Shown here: in pieces, positions 44,642 to 53,687 of the stretch
Layout of the letters: each line of letters opens with the position of its first letter
Numbering within the stretch: position 1 is the stretch's first letter
Source: Bradyrhizobium sp. AZCC 2262
GTDB lineage: Bacteria > Pseudomonadota > Alphaproteobacteria > Rhizobiales > Xanthobacteraceae
DNA length: 64,000 nucleotides
Direction of reading: 5' to 3'
Assembly (NCBI RefSeq): GCF_036924535.1
Contig: NZ_JAZHRT010000001.1
Location: 6,200,001 to 6,264,000 of the forward strand
Notes under the pieces: generated by a model
Told to the model about the DNA's origin: nothing
The model's input: the letters and a program-made list of their open reading frames with translations, nothing else
The model's database searches: none
Program-made: the position numbers and the translations under genes

Positions 44642-45577
44642 ATGTCACAGGTCATCCTGCATCACTACCCACTTTCGCCTTACTCGGAAAAGATACGCCT
44701 TGCCCTGGGTCTCAAGGGCGTAAGCTGGAACTCAGTCGATATTCCGGTATGGACGCCGCGCCCCAAACTGACGCCGATGACGGGAGGCTACCGGCGAACT
44801 CCGATCCTTCAAGTCGGGGCGGAGTTCCACTGCGATACGCTGCACATTCTCCGAGCCATTGAAGAATTGGGCTCTTCGGGATCGCTTTATCCGAAAGGTC
44901 AGGAAGGGCTCGCAAAGGCTCTTGGCTGGTGGATCGAGAAAGGCTCCTTCATGAATGCGGTCTGTCTCACGATCGGCAACATGGCAGGGCTGCCTCAAGA
45001 ACTTGTCGAGGAACGACGTCCGCTCTTCCGGGTCAATCTGGACCCGGAGGCATTACGTCCCAAGCGAGCGCTGTACTTGCAGAGGGTCAACGCACACATT
45101 GCATGGCTCGCTGAAGTCCTGGCCGATGGTCGCAAGTTCGTATTCGGGACAGATCCTTCCGCGGCCGACTTATCAGTTTACCACCCGATTTGGTTTGCAC
45201 GGCAGAATGGTGGCAGCGAGGTAAATGAGCTGATCTCTTTCGCAACCGTGATCGACCCGTGGTACGCGAGAGTTGCGGCCATTGGGCACGGCAAATTCTC
45301 CGAAATGACACCCGACCAAGCGATCGAAGTTGCCAAGGCGAATGAACCGAGTGAGCCCGACGAATGGTCGTCAGAGGCGCAGAATGTCGGCCTCCGGCGT
45401 GGTGACTGGGTCAGCGTAACTCCCGACGACTATGGCAATCCCGTGTGCGGAAGCATTCTTGCTTGGGCGCCCGATGAGATTGTCATCCGGCATGAAGACC
45501 CTTCGGTTGGCAAAGTGAACCTGCGCTTCCCGCGAGTCGGCTTTGATGCGACTCTTGCGGAAAGGCAAGCCGCCTAA
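44642..45577 (+). CDS. Glutathione S-transferase family protein
   Basis: The 311-residue product starts MSQVILHHYPLSPYSEKIRL, the thioredoxin-fold N-terminal domain of GSTs, with the cis-Pro segment YRRTPILQVG near residue 50. The C-terminal helical domain follows to about 205, and the remaining 100 residues (GLRRGDWVSVTPDDYGNPVC) are an extra domain, making it longer than the usual 200-230. The ATG follows AGGGAGG. It fits a detoxification block with the molybdenum hydroxylase and the OhrR-like regulators. Confidence 0.87.
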   Translation: MSQVILHHYPLSPYSEKIRLALGLKGVSWNSVDIPVWTPRPKLTPMTGGYRRTPILQVGAEFHCDTLHILRAIEELGSSGSLYPKGQEGLAKALGWWIEKGSFMNAVCLTIGNMAGLPQELVEERRPLFRVNLDPEALRPKRALYLQRVNAHIAWLAEVLADGRKFVFGTDPSAADLSVYHPIWFARQNGGSEVNELISFATVIDPWYARVAAIGHGKFSEMTPDQAIEVAKANEPSEPDEWSSEAQNVGLRRGDWVSVTPDDYGNPVCGSILAWAPDEIVIRHEDPSVGKVNLRFPRVGFDATLAERQAA

Positions 45578-45580
45578 GCG

Positions 45581-45766
45581 CGAAGCGTCGCGAGATTGAA
45601 CAGGTGCGGATTCGAGATCGGCCCAGGCTCGTTGCAATCTTCGCTCGGGAATGTAGTGGGTAAAATTGTCGCCGGCGCCCTCGAACAGTTTCTGCAGATA
45701 TCGTTCCGAAATTCCCTCGGCTTGCGAAACGCGCGCCGGCGCGAGTTCGGGATCATCCAGCCGGCG
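45581..45766 (-). pseudogene. AraC-family DNA-binding domain remnant
   Basis: The minus-strand frame encodes LDDPELAPARVSQAEGISER, then YLQKLFEGAG and YIPERRLQRAWADL, which is the first helix-turn-helix of an AraC/XylS regulator. The second helix-turn-helix and the effector domain are missing, and the frame runs on as antisense of the GST gene. It is a regulator fragment of about 60 codons, with the rest deleted. Confidence 0.7.
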
Positions 45767-45993
45767 CGAAGGGTGGCCGGTCGAGCGGAAGTTCGCTATG
45801 CGCAATCGTGAATTCACCCGCCACATTGATGCTGACCGGATATCTCGGTGCCTCGTCGGAAGACAAGCACACGCGGCTCTATTTCGACCCGTCGGGGATT
45901 CGAGTCGGCGGCAGAAACTTGAGTCTCCGACATCGATTGGCGTCGGGCAAGCGACGACGGCTATTGATCGCGGTGCTTCTTGGTCCAGGTTAA

Positions 45994-47358
45994 CCAGCGC
46001 TCGCGAATGTAGATCCTCAAAGTGGTTGCTCTACCTTTAAACCGGGCCAGCCCGGTCGCCCGCCAAAACCAATGAAAGTCTAGTCCTTAATCATCACCGT
46101 GGCGTGGCTCAGAATAGCGAGTACAAAGCCACGTGCGGGTGATCAAACTGGTCTCCGGCGATAGTCTCCGCAAAACGGGAATATTCGCCATCAAGGCCGG
46201 AGACTTTCAGCAAATTGCACAGGATCGGCGAACCAGCAGTCCGGAGACGAAATCGAATGTGCAAAATGCCGGATTTTCCCGGCCATTCTCGCGTTTCTTG
46301 GGAAACTTGGCCGAACGCATGAATGCCTGGCCGGGGCGGAAGGCTCGAACCCCCGCCTCTTTAGCGATCAATCGCCGGACGACCGTAGACTCAACGTTTT
46401 CGATAGCTGTTTCTACACCAACCCGCGGTTGCGGGCTCGAGTTCTGCCGGCGCGCTCCGAAATGGTGACCACTCTGATCGCGCAGATGTCCGATTTGCTC
46501 GCGCCAATATCCAAATCTACGACGAGCGCGTAGTCGACCTGTACCAATAGGTCTGTGCGCGGTATCTCGTTGGTGTGAAGGGTGCAGAAACAAAGGCAAA
46601 GCGCAGTCAAGCTCGGCTCTCGACCGAATTTCAGAACGGATCGCACTAGCTTTCCAAACCCTTGCCCCGCCTAGAAGTAATCCGGCGGTCAACTATCGAA
46701 AACACGGATTTTCCTTATATTTCAATAGGATATGGCAGAGAGAGTGTCAGTCAATCCCCATTGATGCAAAAGCTATTTTTCATTTCGGCACGTGGGAACC
46801 TACGGTCCTGGCTACCAGCCATTGGCCCATCCCAAGCGTCCGCTGCGCCCCAACCCTTTGCGTCATCTGCGTCGAGCTGGACGCAGCCACCGAGCGGGCC
46901 ATTTCCGCCTGCGGCGGCGACGCTCGCAAGACGGCGAAGGGGCTGATCGTGGCCAACGACTTCTTGGGGCTTCGAAGAAACTGGGGGCGGGTGTATCGAA
47001 AGGCTATTCTCGCGGTCGGCCACAGGTCCGCAAGCTCAAGGATGCCTGCGAGGAAGGGCGCTGCTCTTTCTTTTTGTTCTTCCGAATTAGCCCATAGTGA
47101 CAGCGGAATACTAAGGAAACGGCCGCTTTGCGCCAGAAGAAGTCATTCCACAATTGCTATCTCGTGAATTGGATCTCAGCAGAAGGCAGCGACCTGATGG
47201 CGCGCCCAGGGCACAGAAACCGCACCATGGACACCACCCTTCGAGGCAACTTCAGAAGCGACATGGAAAGGCCAAATTATTTTGGTGAATTCGGACGCAA
47301 CGCGACCATTCCTCCGATCATGTCCCCCGTCCGAATCAAAGAGGGCTGATCGCGGAAT
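45994..47358. other. Degenerate region with no intact gene
   Basis: About 1.3 kb with many short frames and no domain. Near 46868-46965 a plus-strand frame reads CVELDAATERAISACGGDAR and KTAKGLIVANDFLG, which looks like a piece of a small helical protein, but it breaks soon after. A T-arm-like GGTTCGAGCC (minus strand, near 46350) has no matching tRNA body. The region probably consists of worn remnants. Confidence 0.45.
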
Positions 47359-48186
47359 TTACGACTTCACTGCGCCAGCCGTCATGCCGTCGATAAAGCG
47401 ACGTTGCAGCAGCACGAAGACCAATACGACCGGCAGCACGATGATCACCGCTGCAGCAAGCATCTCGCCCCAATCGGTCGAATATTGCCCGGTTAAATTG
47501 TAGAATTTCACGATGGCCGTGACATTGGCGTCGTTCTGCAGGAACGTTACGGCGATGACAAATTCATTCCAGGCGTTGAGGCCGACGATGATAGCAACGG
47601 TCAGCAGACCCGGCCGCATCATCGGCAGAATGACATAGAAGAATTTCTGCCAGGCCGTCGCGCCGTCCACTTCGGCGGCCTCCTCCAGCGCCTCGGGAAT
47701 CGAGAGAACGTAGGTGCGCAGCAGGAAGATCGAAAAGGGCGAGAACATCGCCGTGTAGACCACGGCTACGGCCGGGATCGAATTGACCAGACCGAGCTTC
47801 GCAAAAATGAAATACAGCGGATAGAGATATAGCTGCACCGGAACAGTGATCGAAGCCATGAAGTAAAAGGTGAGGAAGCGGAATCCTTGTCCCCGCTGGC
47901 GCGCCAGCACGTAAGCGCAAGGCGCGGCCGTGAGGCACACCAGGACAATGGTGAGGCCGGCCACCTGGGCGCTGTGCAGCAGGCTCGGGCCGAGCGAGGC
48001 GTTCTTCCACGCATTGACGAAATTCTGCCATTGGAACTGACTGGGCAGCGCGAGTGGATTGGTGCTGATCTCGACCGTCGTCTTCAGCGCATTCATCACC
48101 GCGAGCACGATCGGCAGCAGCGAGACGAACAACGCGACGCCGATCAACGTCAAGCAAAGCGTCCGGTTCAGGCGGCTGTCCATCAT
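47359..48186 (-). CDS. Sugar ABC transporter permease, MalG type
   Basis: From the ATG at 48186, in an ATGA overlap with the previous permease gene, the protein has 275 residues and about six membrane helices. The EAA loop reads EALEEAAEVDGATAWQKFFYVILP near residue 180, where the ATPase docks. Length and motif fit the carbohydrate-uptake-1 family second permease. It closes a binding protein-permease-permease operon. No ATPase gene is present in the operon. Confidence 0.92.
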   Translation of the reverse strand: MMDSRLNRTLCLTLIGVALFVSLLPIVLAVMNALKTTVEISTNPLALPSQFQWQNFVNAWKNASLGPSLLHSAQVAGLTIVLVCLTAAPCAYVLARQRGQGFRFLTFYFMASITVPVQLYLYPLYFIFAKLGLVNSIPAVAVVYTAMFSPFSIFLLRTYVLSIPEALEEAAEVDGATAWQKFFYVILPMMRPGLLTVAIIVGLNAWNEFVIAVTFLQNDANVTAIVKFYNLTGQYSTDWGEMLAAAVIIVLPVVLVFVLLQRRFIDGMTAGAVKS

Positions 48187-49043
48187 GCGGCGCGCGCGCC
48201 CTCGCGAATTTGCAGCCAAAGATACAGCGATGTCGCGCCCAGACCGAACAAACTCATCACGCAAGCTGCGGCAGTCGCCTTGCCGATGTCGTTTGCGAAG
48301 AACGCTTGACGGTAAGCGAGCGTCGCCAGTACTTCGCTGCCGTAGGCAGGGCCGCCCTGGGTCACGATGTAGATGAACTCGAAGACCTGGAAAGACCAGA
48401 TCACCGTTAGGATCATCATCAGCACCAGCGTAGGTCGTATCCCCGGTAACAGGACGTAACGCAAGAGTGCAAAAAAGCCGGCTCCGTCGAGGCGCGCGGC
48501 CTCAATCTGATCGATGCTGATCTGCCGCATGGCGGCGAAGTACACTACCGCGAGAAATCCCCACCAATGCCAGATGTCGACCGCGGCAACGGCATAGAGT
48601 GATCGATCGGGGTTGGCGAGCGGATCCGAGATGGACAGGCCTAACCCGTTCAGCCAACCCACCAGTCCGGTCGCCGGGCTGAAGATCATGCCCTGGAAGA
48701 TGCGGCCGGTGATGGCGGCAGCGAGAATCCGCGGCAGAAAAATGATCGATTGCACCACGATGCGGGAATGTGGAACCATCATCAGCGCGGCTGCCATGAT
48801 CAGCGCCATGCACATCGGTACGATCAGAAAGATCGCGGTCCAGATGAAATTGTTGGTCAGCGCCGACCAGAACACGGGATCATCGAACAGGGCCCGGAAA
48901 TTCGCCAGTCCCGCCCATACCGGCGTGCCGATGCCGTCCCAAAGGAAGAACGCTCCTGCGAGCGTCAGGAGCGCCGGAATCAGGATAATGCAGACGTTGA
49001 TGAGCAACGCCGGCAGCGCAAACAGCCACATCGCGCCGCTCAC
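48183..49043 (-). CDS. Sugar ABC transporter permease, MalF type
   Basis: The 286-residue protein is proposed to start at a GTG at 49043 that shares bases with the TGA of the binding-protein gene (GTGA overlap). The first helix (MWLFALPALLINVCIILIPA) begins right after. The EAA-type loop ISIDQIEAARLDGAGFFALL lies near residue 180. The upstream open frame to 49571 is antisense-like and overlaps the binding protein. It pairs with the MalG-type permease. Confidence 0.9.
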   Translation of the reverse strand: MSGAMWLFALPALLINVCIILIPALLTLAGAFFLWDGIGTPVWAGLANFRALFDDPVFWSALTNNFIWTAIFLIVPMCMALIMAAALMMVPHSRIVVQSIIFLPRILAAAITGRIFQGMIFSPATGLVGWLNGLGLSISDPLANPDRSLYAVAAVDIWHWWGFLAVVYFAAMRQISIDQIEAARLDGAGFFALLRYVLLPGIRPTLVLMMILTVIWSFQVFEFIYIVTQGGPAYGSEVLATLAYRQAFFANDIGKATAAACVMSLFGLGATSLYLWLQIREGARAA

Positions 49044-50383
49044 GCCGAACGGGGAGGAAGCGGCGGCACCTTGCCTTCCTTCAATTCCTGGGCGAACACC
49101 GTCTGCAGGCGGTTGAGGAAAGCTTCGGTAGTGATCCGGTTGAGCCAAACCTGCTCGATCCCTTCCATGACATAGACGTTGGCGGCATTCGGCCAGAACG
49201 TCCAGGTCGTGAAGCCATACCGCCCCTTGCTGAACGCCTCTTGCAGGCTGACGATGGTCTTTTCGAACAGGGGATAGCCGATGCCTTGCAACAGATCGGG
49301 CGGCAGGTCCTTGATCGGCAATGCCCATTTGCCGGGCCAGTCGCGATTCATGTCCTGGTAGAACTTCCGCGACAGCATGAACTCGAACACCGCCGCCGCA
49401 CCTTCCGCATTCGGTGAGGTCTTTGCGATCGAAAGGGTGGCGCCGCATGCCAGATGCAACAACGGCTCGGTCACCCTGTCGCTCAGACCGGGGATCGGAA
49501 CCACGTCCATCACGGTATCCGGTTTGGACATGCCGTAGGACTTGGTGCCAAACGACCATGTGCCGTTCCACGCCATGGCCGCTTTGCCGTTCACCACTTG
49601 CAGAAAACTCTGTTCATTGGTGAGCGAGAAGTAGTTCTTTCCGAAGTAACCCTTGTTGTACCAGGCCTTGGAGAGATCGACAGCCTCGACAAAAGGCGGC
49701 GCGGTCCAGGGCAGTTCACCGCCGAGCGCCTTGCGCACGTTGTCGGGTCCCGCGACGTTGTTGAAGAAAACCGTCATCAGCCATTCATTGACACCCTTCC
49801 AGTCGGCATTGCCGTTGCTGAACGGAGTGATGCCCTTGGCAAGAGCGGCATCTGCGACCTGCTCGAACTCCGCACGGTTGGTCGGAACCTTCCACCCGTT
49901 CTGGCTGAACAACTGTTTGTTGTAAAACAGGTGCATCGATTCGTAGTCGCGCGGCAGCGCATAGAGCTTGTCGCTATAGACGCCGGTGTTGAGCAACGTG
50001 GGCAGGAAACGCTCCTTCCATTTGTACCTCGCCGCAAAATCGTCGAGCGGCAGCAGGTGGCCCGCATTGGCGATGCCTGTGAGGTAGGACGGGCCCGATG
50101 TTTGAACGATGTCGGGCCCGTTGCCGGCAAGCAGCGCGACCTTGAGGAGATTGTTGACCGCCGCGCCCTTTACCTCGAGCTGAAGCAGATATTTGTCCTG
50201 CGAGGCGTTAAAGGCGTCGACGAGGTTGCTGTGCAGCGCCGCCTGGCCGTCGGAATTGGCCTGCGCAAACCAGAAGGTCACGACCTTGCGTCCGTCCTGC
50301 GCCACGGCACGTGCGCGCGGCAGGCTCGCCACAACGGCCGCGGCTGGTATGGCAGCAACGATTTGGCGTCGGGTGACTGGCAT
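49040..50383 (-). CDS. Sugar ABC transporter substrate-binding protein
   Basis: This 447-residue protein has a leader with twin arginines (MPVTRRQIVAAIPAAAVVAS) and an export-type cleavage near ARAVAQ. The mature part is a cluster-1 (MalE-like) binding protein: PDIVQTSGPSYLTGIANAG, DKLYALPRDYESMHLFYN, and AAMAWNGTWSFG in the middle. AGGGAAGGGG precedes the ATG at 50383. It is the first gene of the importer operon, divergent from the LacI regulator. The ligand cannot be read; the linked glycohydrolases suggest a ribosyl or nucleoside-like sugar. Confidence 0.92.
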   Translation of the reverse strand: MPVTRRQIVAAIPAAAVVASLPRARAVAQDGRKVVTFWFAQANSDGQAALHSNLVDAFNASQDKYLLQLEVKGAAVNNLLKVALLAGNGPDIVQTSGPSYLTGIANAGHLLPLDDFAARYKWKERFLPTLLNTGVYSDKLYALPRDYESMHLFYNKQLFSQNGWKVPTNRAEFEQVADAALAKGITPFSNGNADWKGVNEWLMTVFFNNVAGPDNVRKALGGELPWTAPPFVEAVDLSKAWYNKGYFGKNYFSLTNEQSFLQVVNGKAAMAWNGTWSFGTKSYGMSKPDTVMDVVPIPGLSDRVTEPLLHLACGATLSIAKTSPNAEGAAAVFEFMLSRKFYQDMNRDWPGKWALPIKDLPPDLLQGIGYPLFEKTIVSLQEAFSKGRYGFTTWTFWPNAANVYVMEGIEQVWLNRITTEAFLNRLQTVFAQELKEGKVPPLPPRSA

Positions 50384-50435
50384 GGCGCTTCCCCTTCCCT
50401 GCGGACAGCTGAACATGACTGTTGATATTACTTTG

Positions 50436-50449
50436 GTAATACGTATAAC
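50436..50449. promoter_or_regulatory. Putative LacI-type operator
   Basis: GTAATAC and GTATAAC form a near-palindrome centred on CG, the usual centre of LacI/PurR-type operators, with one mismatched pair. It lies 9 bp upstream of the LacI gene and 53 bp upstream of the binding-protein gene, and overlaps another perfect inverted repeat, TATTAC-TTTG-GTAATA at 50426-50441. Either or both may bind the regulator. Confidence 0.55.
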
Positions 50450-50457
50450 TAGTTTCC

Positions 50458-51504
50458 ATGAGAGCGTCAACACGAACACTGGGCGGACGCAGCGCGCGCG
50501 CAGGACTGCGCCCGACACAAAAGGACATTGCGCTCGCCGCCGGCGTGTCGCAGGCGGCCGTGTCGCTCGTGCTCAACAAGGCCGAAACGCCGTCCGTTCC
50601 CGACACGACTCGGGCGCGCATCCTCAAAGTCGCCCGCGCAATGGGCTACCAGCCAAACCATCCCGCGCGCATGTTGCGCCGTGCCCGGACCATGGCGCTC
50701 GCCTGCGTGGTGCCCGACATCACCAACCCATTCTATCCGGGCCTCGTCCGGGGCGTGCAATCAATTGCGGCCCCGACCGGCTACGATGTGCTGATGTTCA
50801 ATACTGACGGCCGCGAAGATGGCGAGGTCCGCGCCGTCAACTGGCTGCTGCAGGGACGCGCGGATGGCGTGGTAGGCACTTTCTTTCATCTCCCCGTTCC
50901 GAAGCTGGCGGCCCTCGCCGGACAAGGCGTTCCGATCGTGCGTCTGGAGAGCCAGCACAAGGCAGGCGGCGATTTGCCGATCGACAGCGTCTATATCGAT
51001 AACGCCGAAGCATCGGCAGCCATGACGCGATACCTGATAGAGCGCGGACACCGTCGCATCGCCATGATCCTCGCCGAAGTCGGGCCGAGCCGGCAGCGAG
51101 CGCTGGGTTACGCCTCGGTCATGCGGGCTGCCGGACTCCGTCCCGACGTAGTGACGGACAGCCGGTATTCGGAAGAATCGGGCGCGCGTGCCATGAGCGA
51201 GATCCTCGCAAGAGGGCAAGAGCGACCCACAGCGATATTTGGCGCCAACGACATGCTCGCGGTCGGTGCGATGGTTTTCGCGCGTAGCGCAGGCCTGTCG
51301 GTTCCCGGCGACATCGCGATCGCCGGATTCGACGACATCCCCGCGGCGAAGCTGCTTGGCCTGACCACCGTCCGCCAGCCGGAGTTCGATCTGGGCGCGC
51401 TCGCCGCGCGCACACTGGTCGAACGGCTTCAGCCCGGCGGGTTGAAGCTGCACGGCCAAAGCCTCGAACTGAAATTCGAAATCATGAAGCGTTCGTCGGC
51501 TTGA
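50458..51504 (+). CDS. LacI-family transcriptional regulator
   Basis: The 348-residue protein has an N-terminal LacI helix-turn-helix (TQKDIALAAGVSQAAVSLVL) followed by the hinge helix with NHPARMLRRARTM. The periplasmic-binding-protein-like effector domain contains VVPDITNPFYPGLVRGVQ and IAGFDDIPAAKLLGLTTVRQ. It is divergent from the importer operon and directly upstream of the two glycohydrolase genes, so it is the local sugar-responsive repressor of both units. Confidence 0.94.
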   Translation: MRASTRTLGGRSARAGLRPTQKDIALAAGVSQAAVSLVLNKAETPSVPDTTRARILKVARAMGYQPNHPARMLRRARTMALACVVPDITNPFYPGLVRGVQSIAAPTGYDVLMFNTDGREDGEVRAVNWLLQGRADGVVGTFFHLPVPKLAALAGQGVPIVRLESQHKAGGDLPIDSVYIDNAEASAAMTRYLIERGHRRIAMILAEVGPSRQRALGYASVMRAAGLRPDVVTDSRYSEESGARAMSEILARGQERPTAIFGANDMLAVGAMVFARSAGLSVPGDIAIAGFDDIPAAKLLGLTTVRQPEFDLGALAARTLVERLQPGGLKLHGQSLELKFEIMKRSSA

Positions 51505-51527
51505 ACGGGCGGACAAGGGAGCCAGGC

Positions 51528-53678
51528 GTGCCAGCCATACCAAGCGACTATGCCGAGCGCGTCTATGCGGGCGTACTCGGGAAGCTGATTGGCGTCTATC
51601 TGGGGCGTCCGTTCGAGGGCTGGACCTATGAACGTATCATGCAGGAGCTCGGTCCGATCAACTTCTACGTGAACGAGCGGCGCGACGTCGCGCTGCGCTC
51701 ACACCATCTCGTCGTGACCGACGACGATATTTCCGGCACCTTCGCGTTCCCACGCGCGCTCGCCGATTGCGGCTTTCCCGCACGCATCAGCTCAGAGCAA
51801 ATCGGAAACGGCTGGCTGAACTATATCGTCGAGGATCGCTCGGTCCTGTGGTGGGGCGGCCTGGGCAATTCGACCGAACACACCGCCTATCTGCGGCTCA
51901 AGTCCGGCATCCCGGCGCCGCAGAGCGGCTCGATCGAACTCAACGGCAAGACCGTGGCCGAGCAGATCGGGGCTCAAATCTTCATTGATGGCTGGGCGAT
52001 GGCGAGCCCCGGCAACCCCGAACAGGCCGCCTACCTCGCGGAGCAGGCAGGCCGTGTCAGTCACGATGGCGAATCCGTCCATGCGGCCAAATTGCTTGCA
52101 GCGATTGAGGCGCAGGCCTTTGTCGAAGTGGACATCCAGAAACTGCTGGATGTCGGTCTTGGATTTGTTCCCGAGGACTGCCTTGTCCGCCGCGTGGTCG
52201 AGGATGTTCGCGAATGGCATGCGGGCGACAACAGGAATGATTGGGAGAGGACTCGGGCGCTGATCGCAGAGCGCTATGGCTACGACAAGTTCAAGGGCAA
52301 CTGCCACGTCATTCCCAACCACGCCCTGATCATCCTGGCGACGCTCTATGGCGCCGACAATTTCCAGAGCGCCATGCGCATCGCCAACACGGCAGGCTGG
52401 GATACCGATTGCAATGCCGGCAACGTCGGATGCCTGTTCGGCATCAGGAGAGGGCTTGCCGGCATCGATGCAGGCCCCGATTTTCGCAAGCCGATCGCGG
52501 ACCGGATGTATATTTCGACGGCCGATGGCGGCGCGTCGATCACCGATGCCGTCATCGAGGCAAATGCATTGATTCAAGCCGGTCATATTCTCGCGGGATC
52601 GAAAGCGCCCGCTCCGGTCAAGAATGGAGCGCGGTTCAATTTCGAATTTCCCGGCAGTTTGCAGGGATTTTCCGTAACGTCCAGCGGACCGGCTTTTCTT
52701 CACGACGTTGAGATCGGCAACGTGGAAGGTCACAGCCGGGACGGCCGTCGCAGCCTTGCGATCGGCTTTCGGTGTCTGTCGCAGGGCCGGGTCGCGCGCG
52801 TTGCCACGCCGACGTTTTTCGACAAGGACGTCTTCACGATGCCGATCTATCAGCTTCTGGCGTGTCCGACCCTGTACTCGGGGCAGCACGTCGAATGCAG
52901 GGTTGAGGCCGAACCGGGCGCAAAGGACGTTTCGGTGCGTCTTTTTGCGAGCGTGTACAACGAGCGTGACGAGCTTGGCTATATCCATGGCGAGCGCCAG
53001 CCGTTGGCGCCAGGTGGCGAAACCATCCTGGCCTGGCGCGTTCCGGATAGCGGCGGCTATCCGATTTTTGAAATCGGCCTCGAACTTGAAACACAGGACT
53101 CGTTCGGAATCGATGGCAAGGCCTACCTCGATTATCTGACTTGGGCGGGCGCGCCCGAGGTCGAGCTTCGTCGGCCGGACAACAATCAGAGCACGATGTG
53201 GAAGCATGCCTGGGTGAATAATGTCAGCCAGTTTGAGACCCGTTGGGAGGGACTGCGCGTCGCCAACGGCGAAGGCATCGGTTTCATTTCGCAGGGCACA
53301 CGGGACTGGCGCGACTACCGCGTCAGGTCAGAGATCACGCCGCTGCTCGCCAGATCGTGGGGCCTTGCTGCCCGGGTGCAGGGACGCGAACGCTACTATG
53401 CGCTGATGTTCGAGGCGGTCGATGGCGGTCGGGTCAAGCTCGTCAAGCGCGATCACGACGAGACCATCTTGGCCACGGATCGCTTCGGATGGGAGTTGGA
53501 CCGGCCCTACGCCGTGGAATTGCGACTGCGCGGCACGGAGATCCAGGCCCTCATCGACGGCAAGGAGATGTTCCTGGTGCGCGATGAAGACGGACAGCCG
53601 CTGCGTGGCGGAGCGATCGGACTCGTCGTCGATACGGGATCGATCGCCACCCAGGCGGTTCACGTTTCTCCAATATGA
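51528..53678 (+). CDS. ADP-ribosylglycohydrolase-family protein with C-terminal beta-sandwich
   Basis: A GTG start at 51528, eight bases after AAGGGAG, gives 716 residues; a TTG at 51501 overlapping the LacI stop is an alternative. Residues about 10-360 form a DraG/ARH-type glycohydrolase: GVLGKLIGVYLGRPFEG at the N-terminus, the metal-site DDDISGT near 72 and AGWDTDCNAGNVGCLFG near 290. The second half is beta-rich, with a concanavalin/laminin-G-like ending (RVQGRERYYALMFEAVDGGR). Such enzymes cleave N- or O-glycosidic ribosyl bonds. No signal peptide is present. It is co-transcribed with the next gene and may process the imported compound. Confidence 0.85.
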   Translation: MPAIPSDYAERVYAGVLGKLIGVYLGRPFEGWTYERIMQELGPINFYVNERRDVALRSHHLVVTDDDISGTFAFPRALADCGFPARISSEQIGNGWLNYIVEDRSVLWWGGLGNSTEHTAYLRLKSGIPAPQSGSIELNGKTVAEQIGAQIFIDGWAMASPGNPEQAAYLAEQAGRVSHDGESVHAAKLLAAIEAQAFVEVDIQKLLDVGLGFVPEDCLVRRVVEDVREWHAGDNRNDWERTRALIAERYGYDKFKGNCHVIPNHALIILATLYGADNFQSAMRIANTAGWDTDCNAGNVGCLFGIRRGLAGIDAGPDFRKPIADRMYISTADGGASITDAVIEANALIQAGHILAGSKAPAPVKNGARFNFEFPGSLQGFSVTSSGPAFLHDVEIGNVEGHSRDGRRSLAIGFRCLSQGRVARVATPTFFDKDVFTMPIYQLLACPTLYSGQHVECRVEAEPGAKDVSVRLFASVYNERDELGYIHGERQPLAPGGETILAWRVPDSGGYPIFEIGLELETQDSFGIDGKAYLDYLTWAGAPEVELRRPDNNQSTMWKHAWVNNVSQFETRWEGLRVANGEGIGFISQGTRDWRDYRVRSEITPLLARSWGLAARVQGRERYYALMFEAVDGGRVKLVKRDHDETILATDRFGWELDRPYAVELRLRGTEIQALIDGKEMFLVRDEDGQPLRGGAIGLVVDTGSIATQAVHVSPI

Positions 53679-53687
53679 GGGATTGCA

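Noticed and set aside
46321-46365. tRNA-like T-arm (GGTTCGAGCC on the minus strand)
   Set aside because: The arm would need two G-U pairs, and no D-arm, anticodon arm or acceptor stem fits around it.
51792-53207. 471-codon minus-strand open frame
   Set aside because: It is antisense to the ADP-ribosylglycohydrolase gene, which has clear catalytic motifs; no motif in the antisense product.
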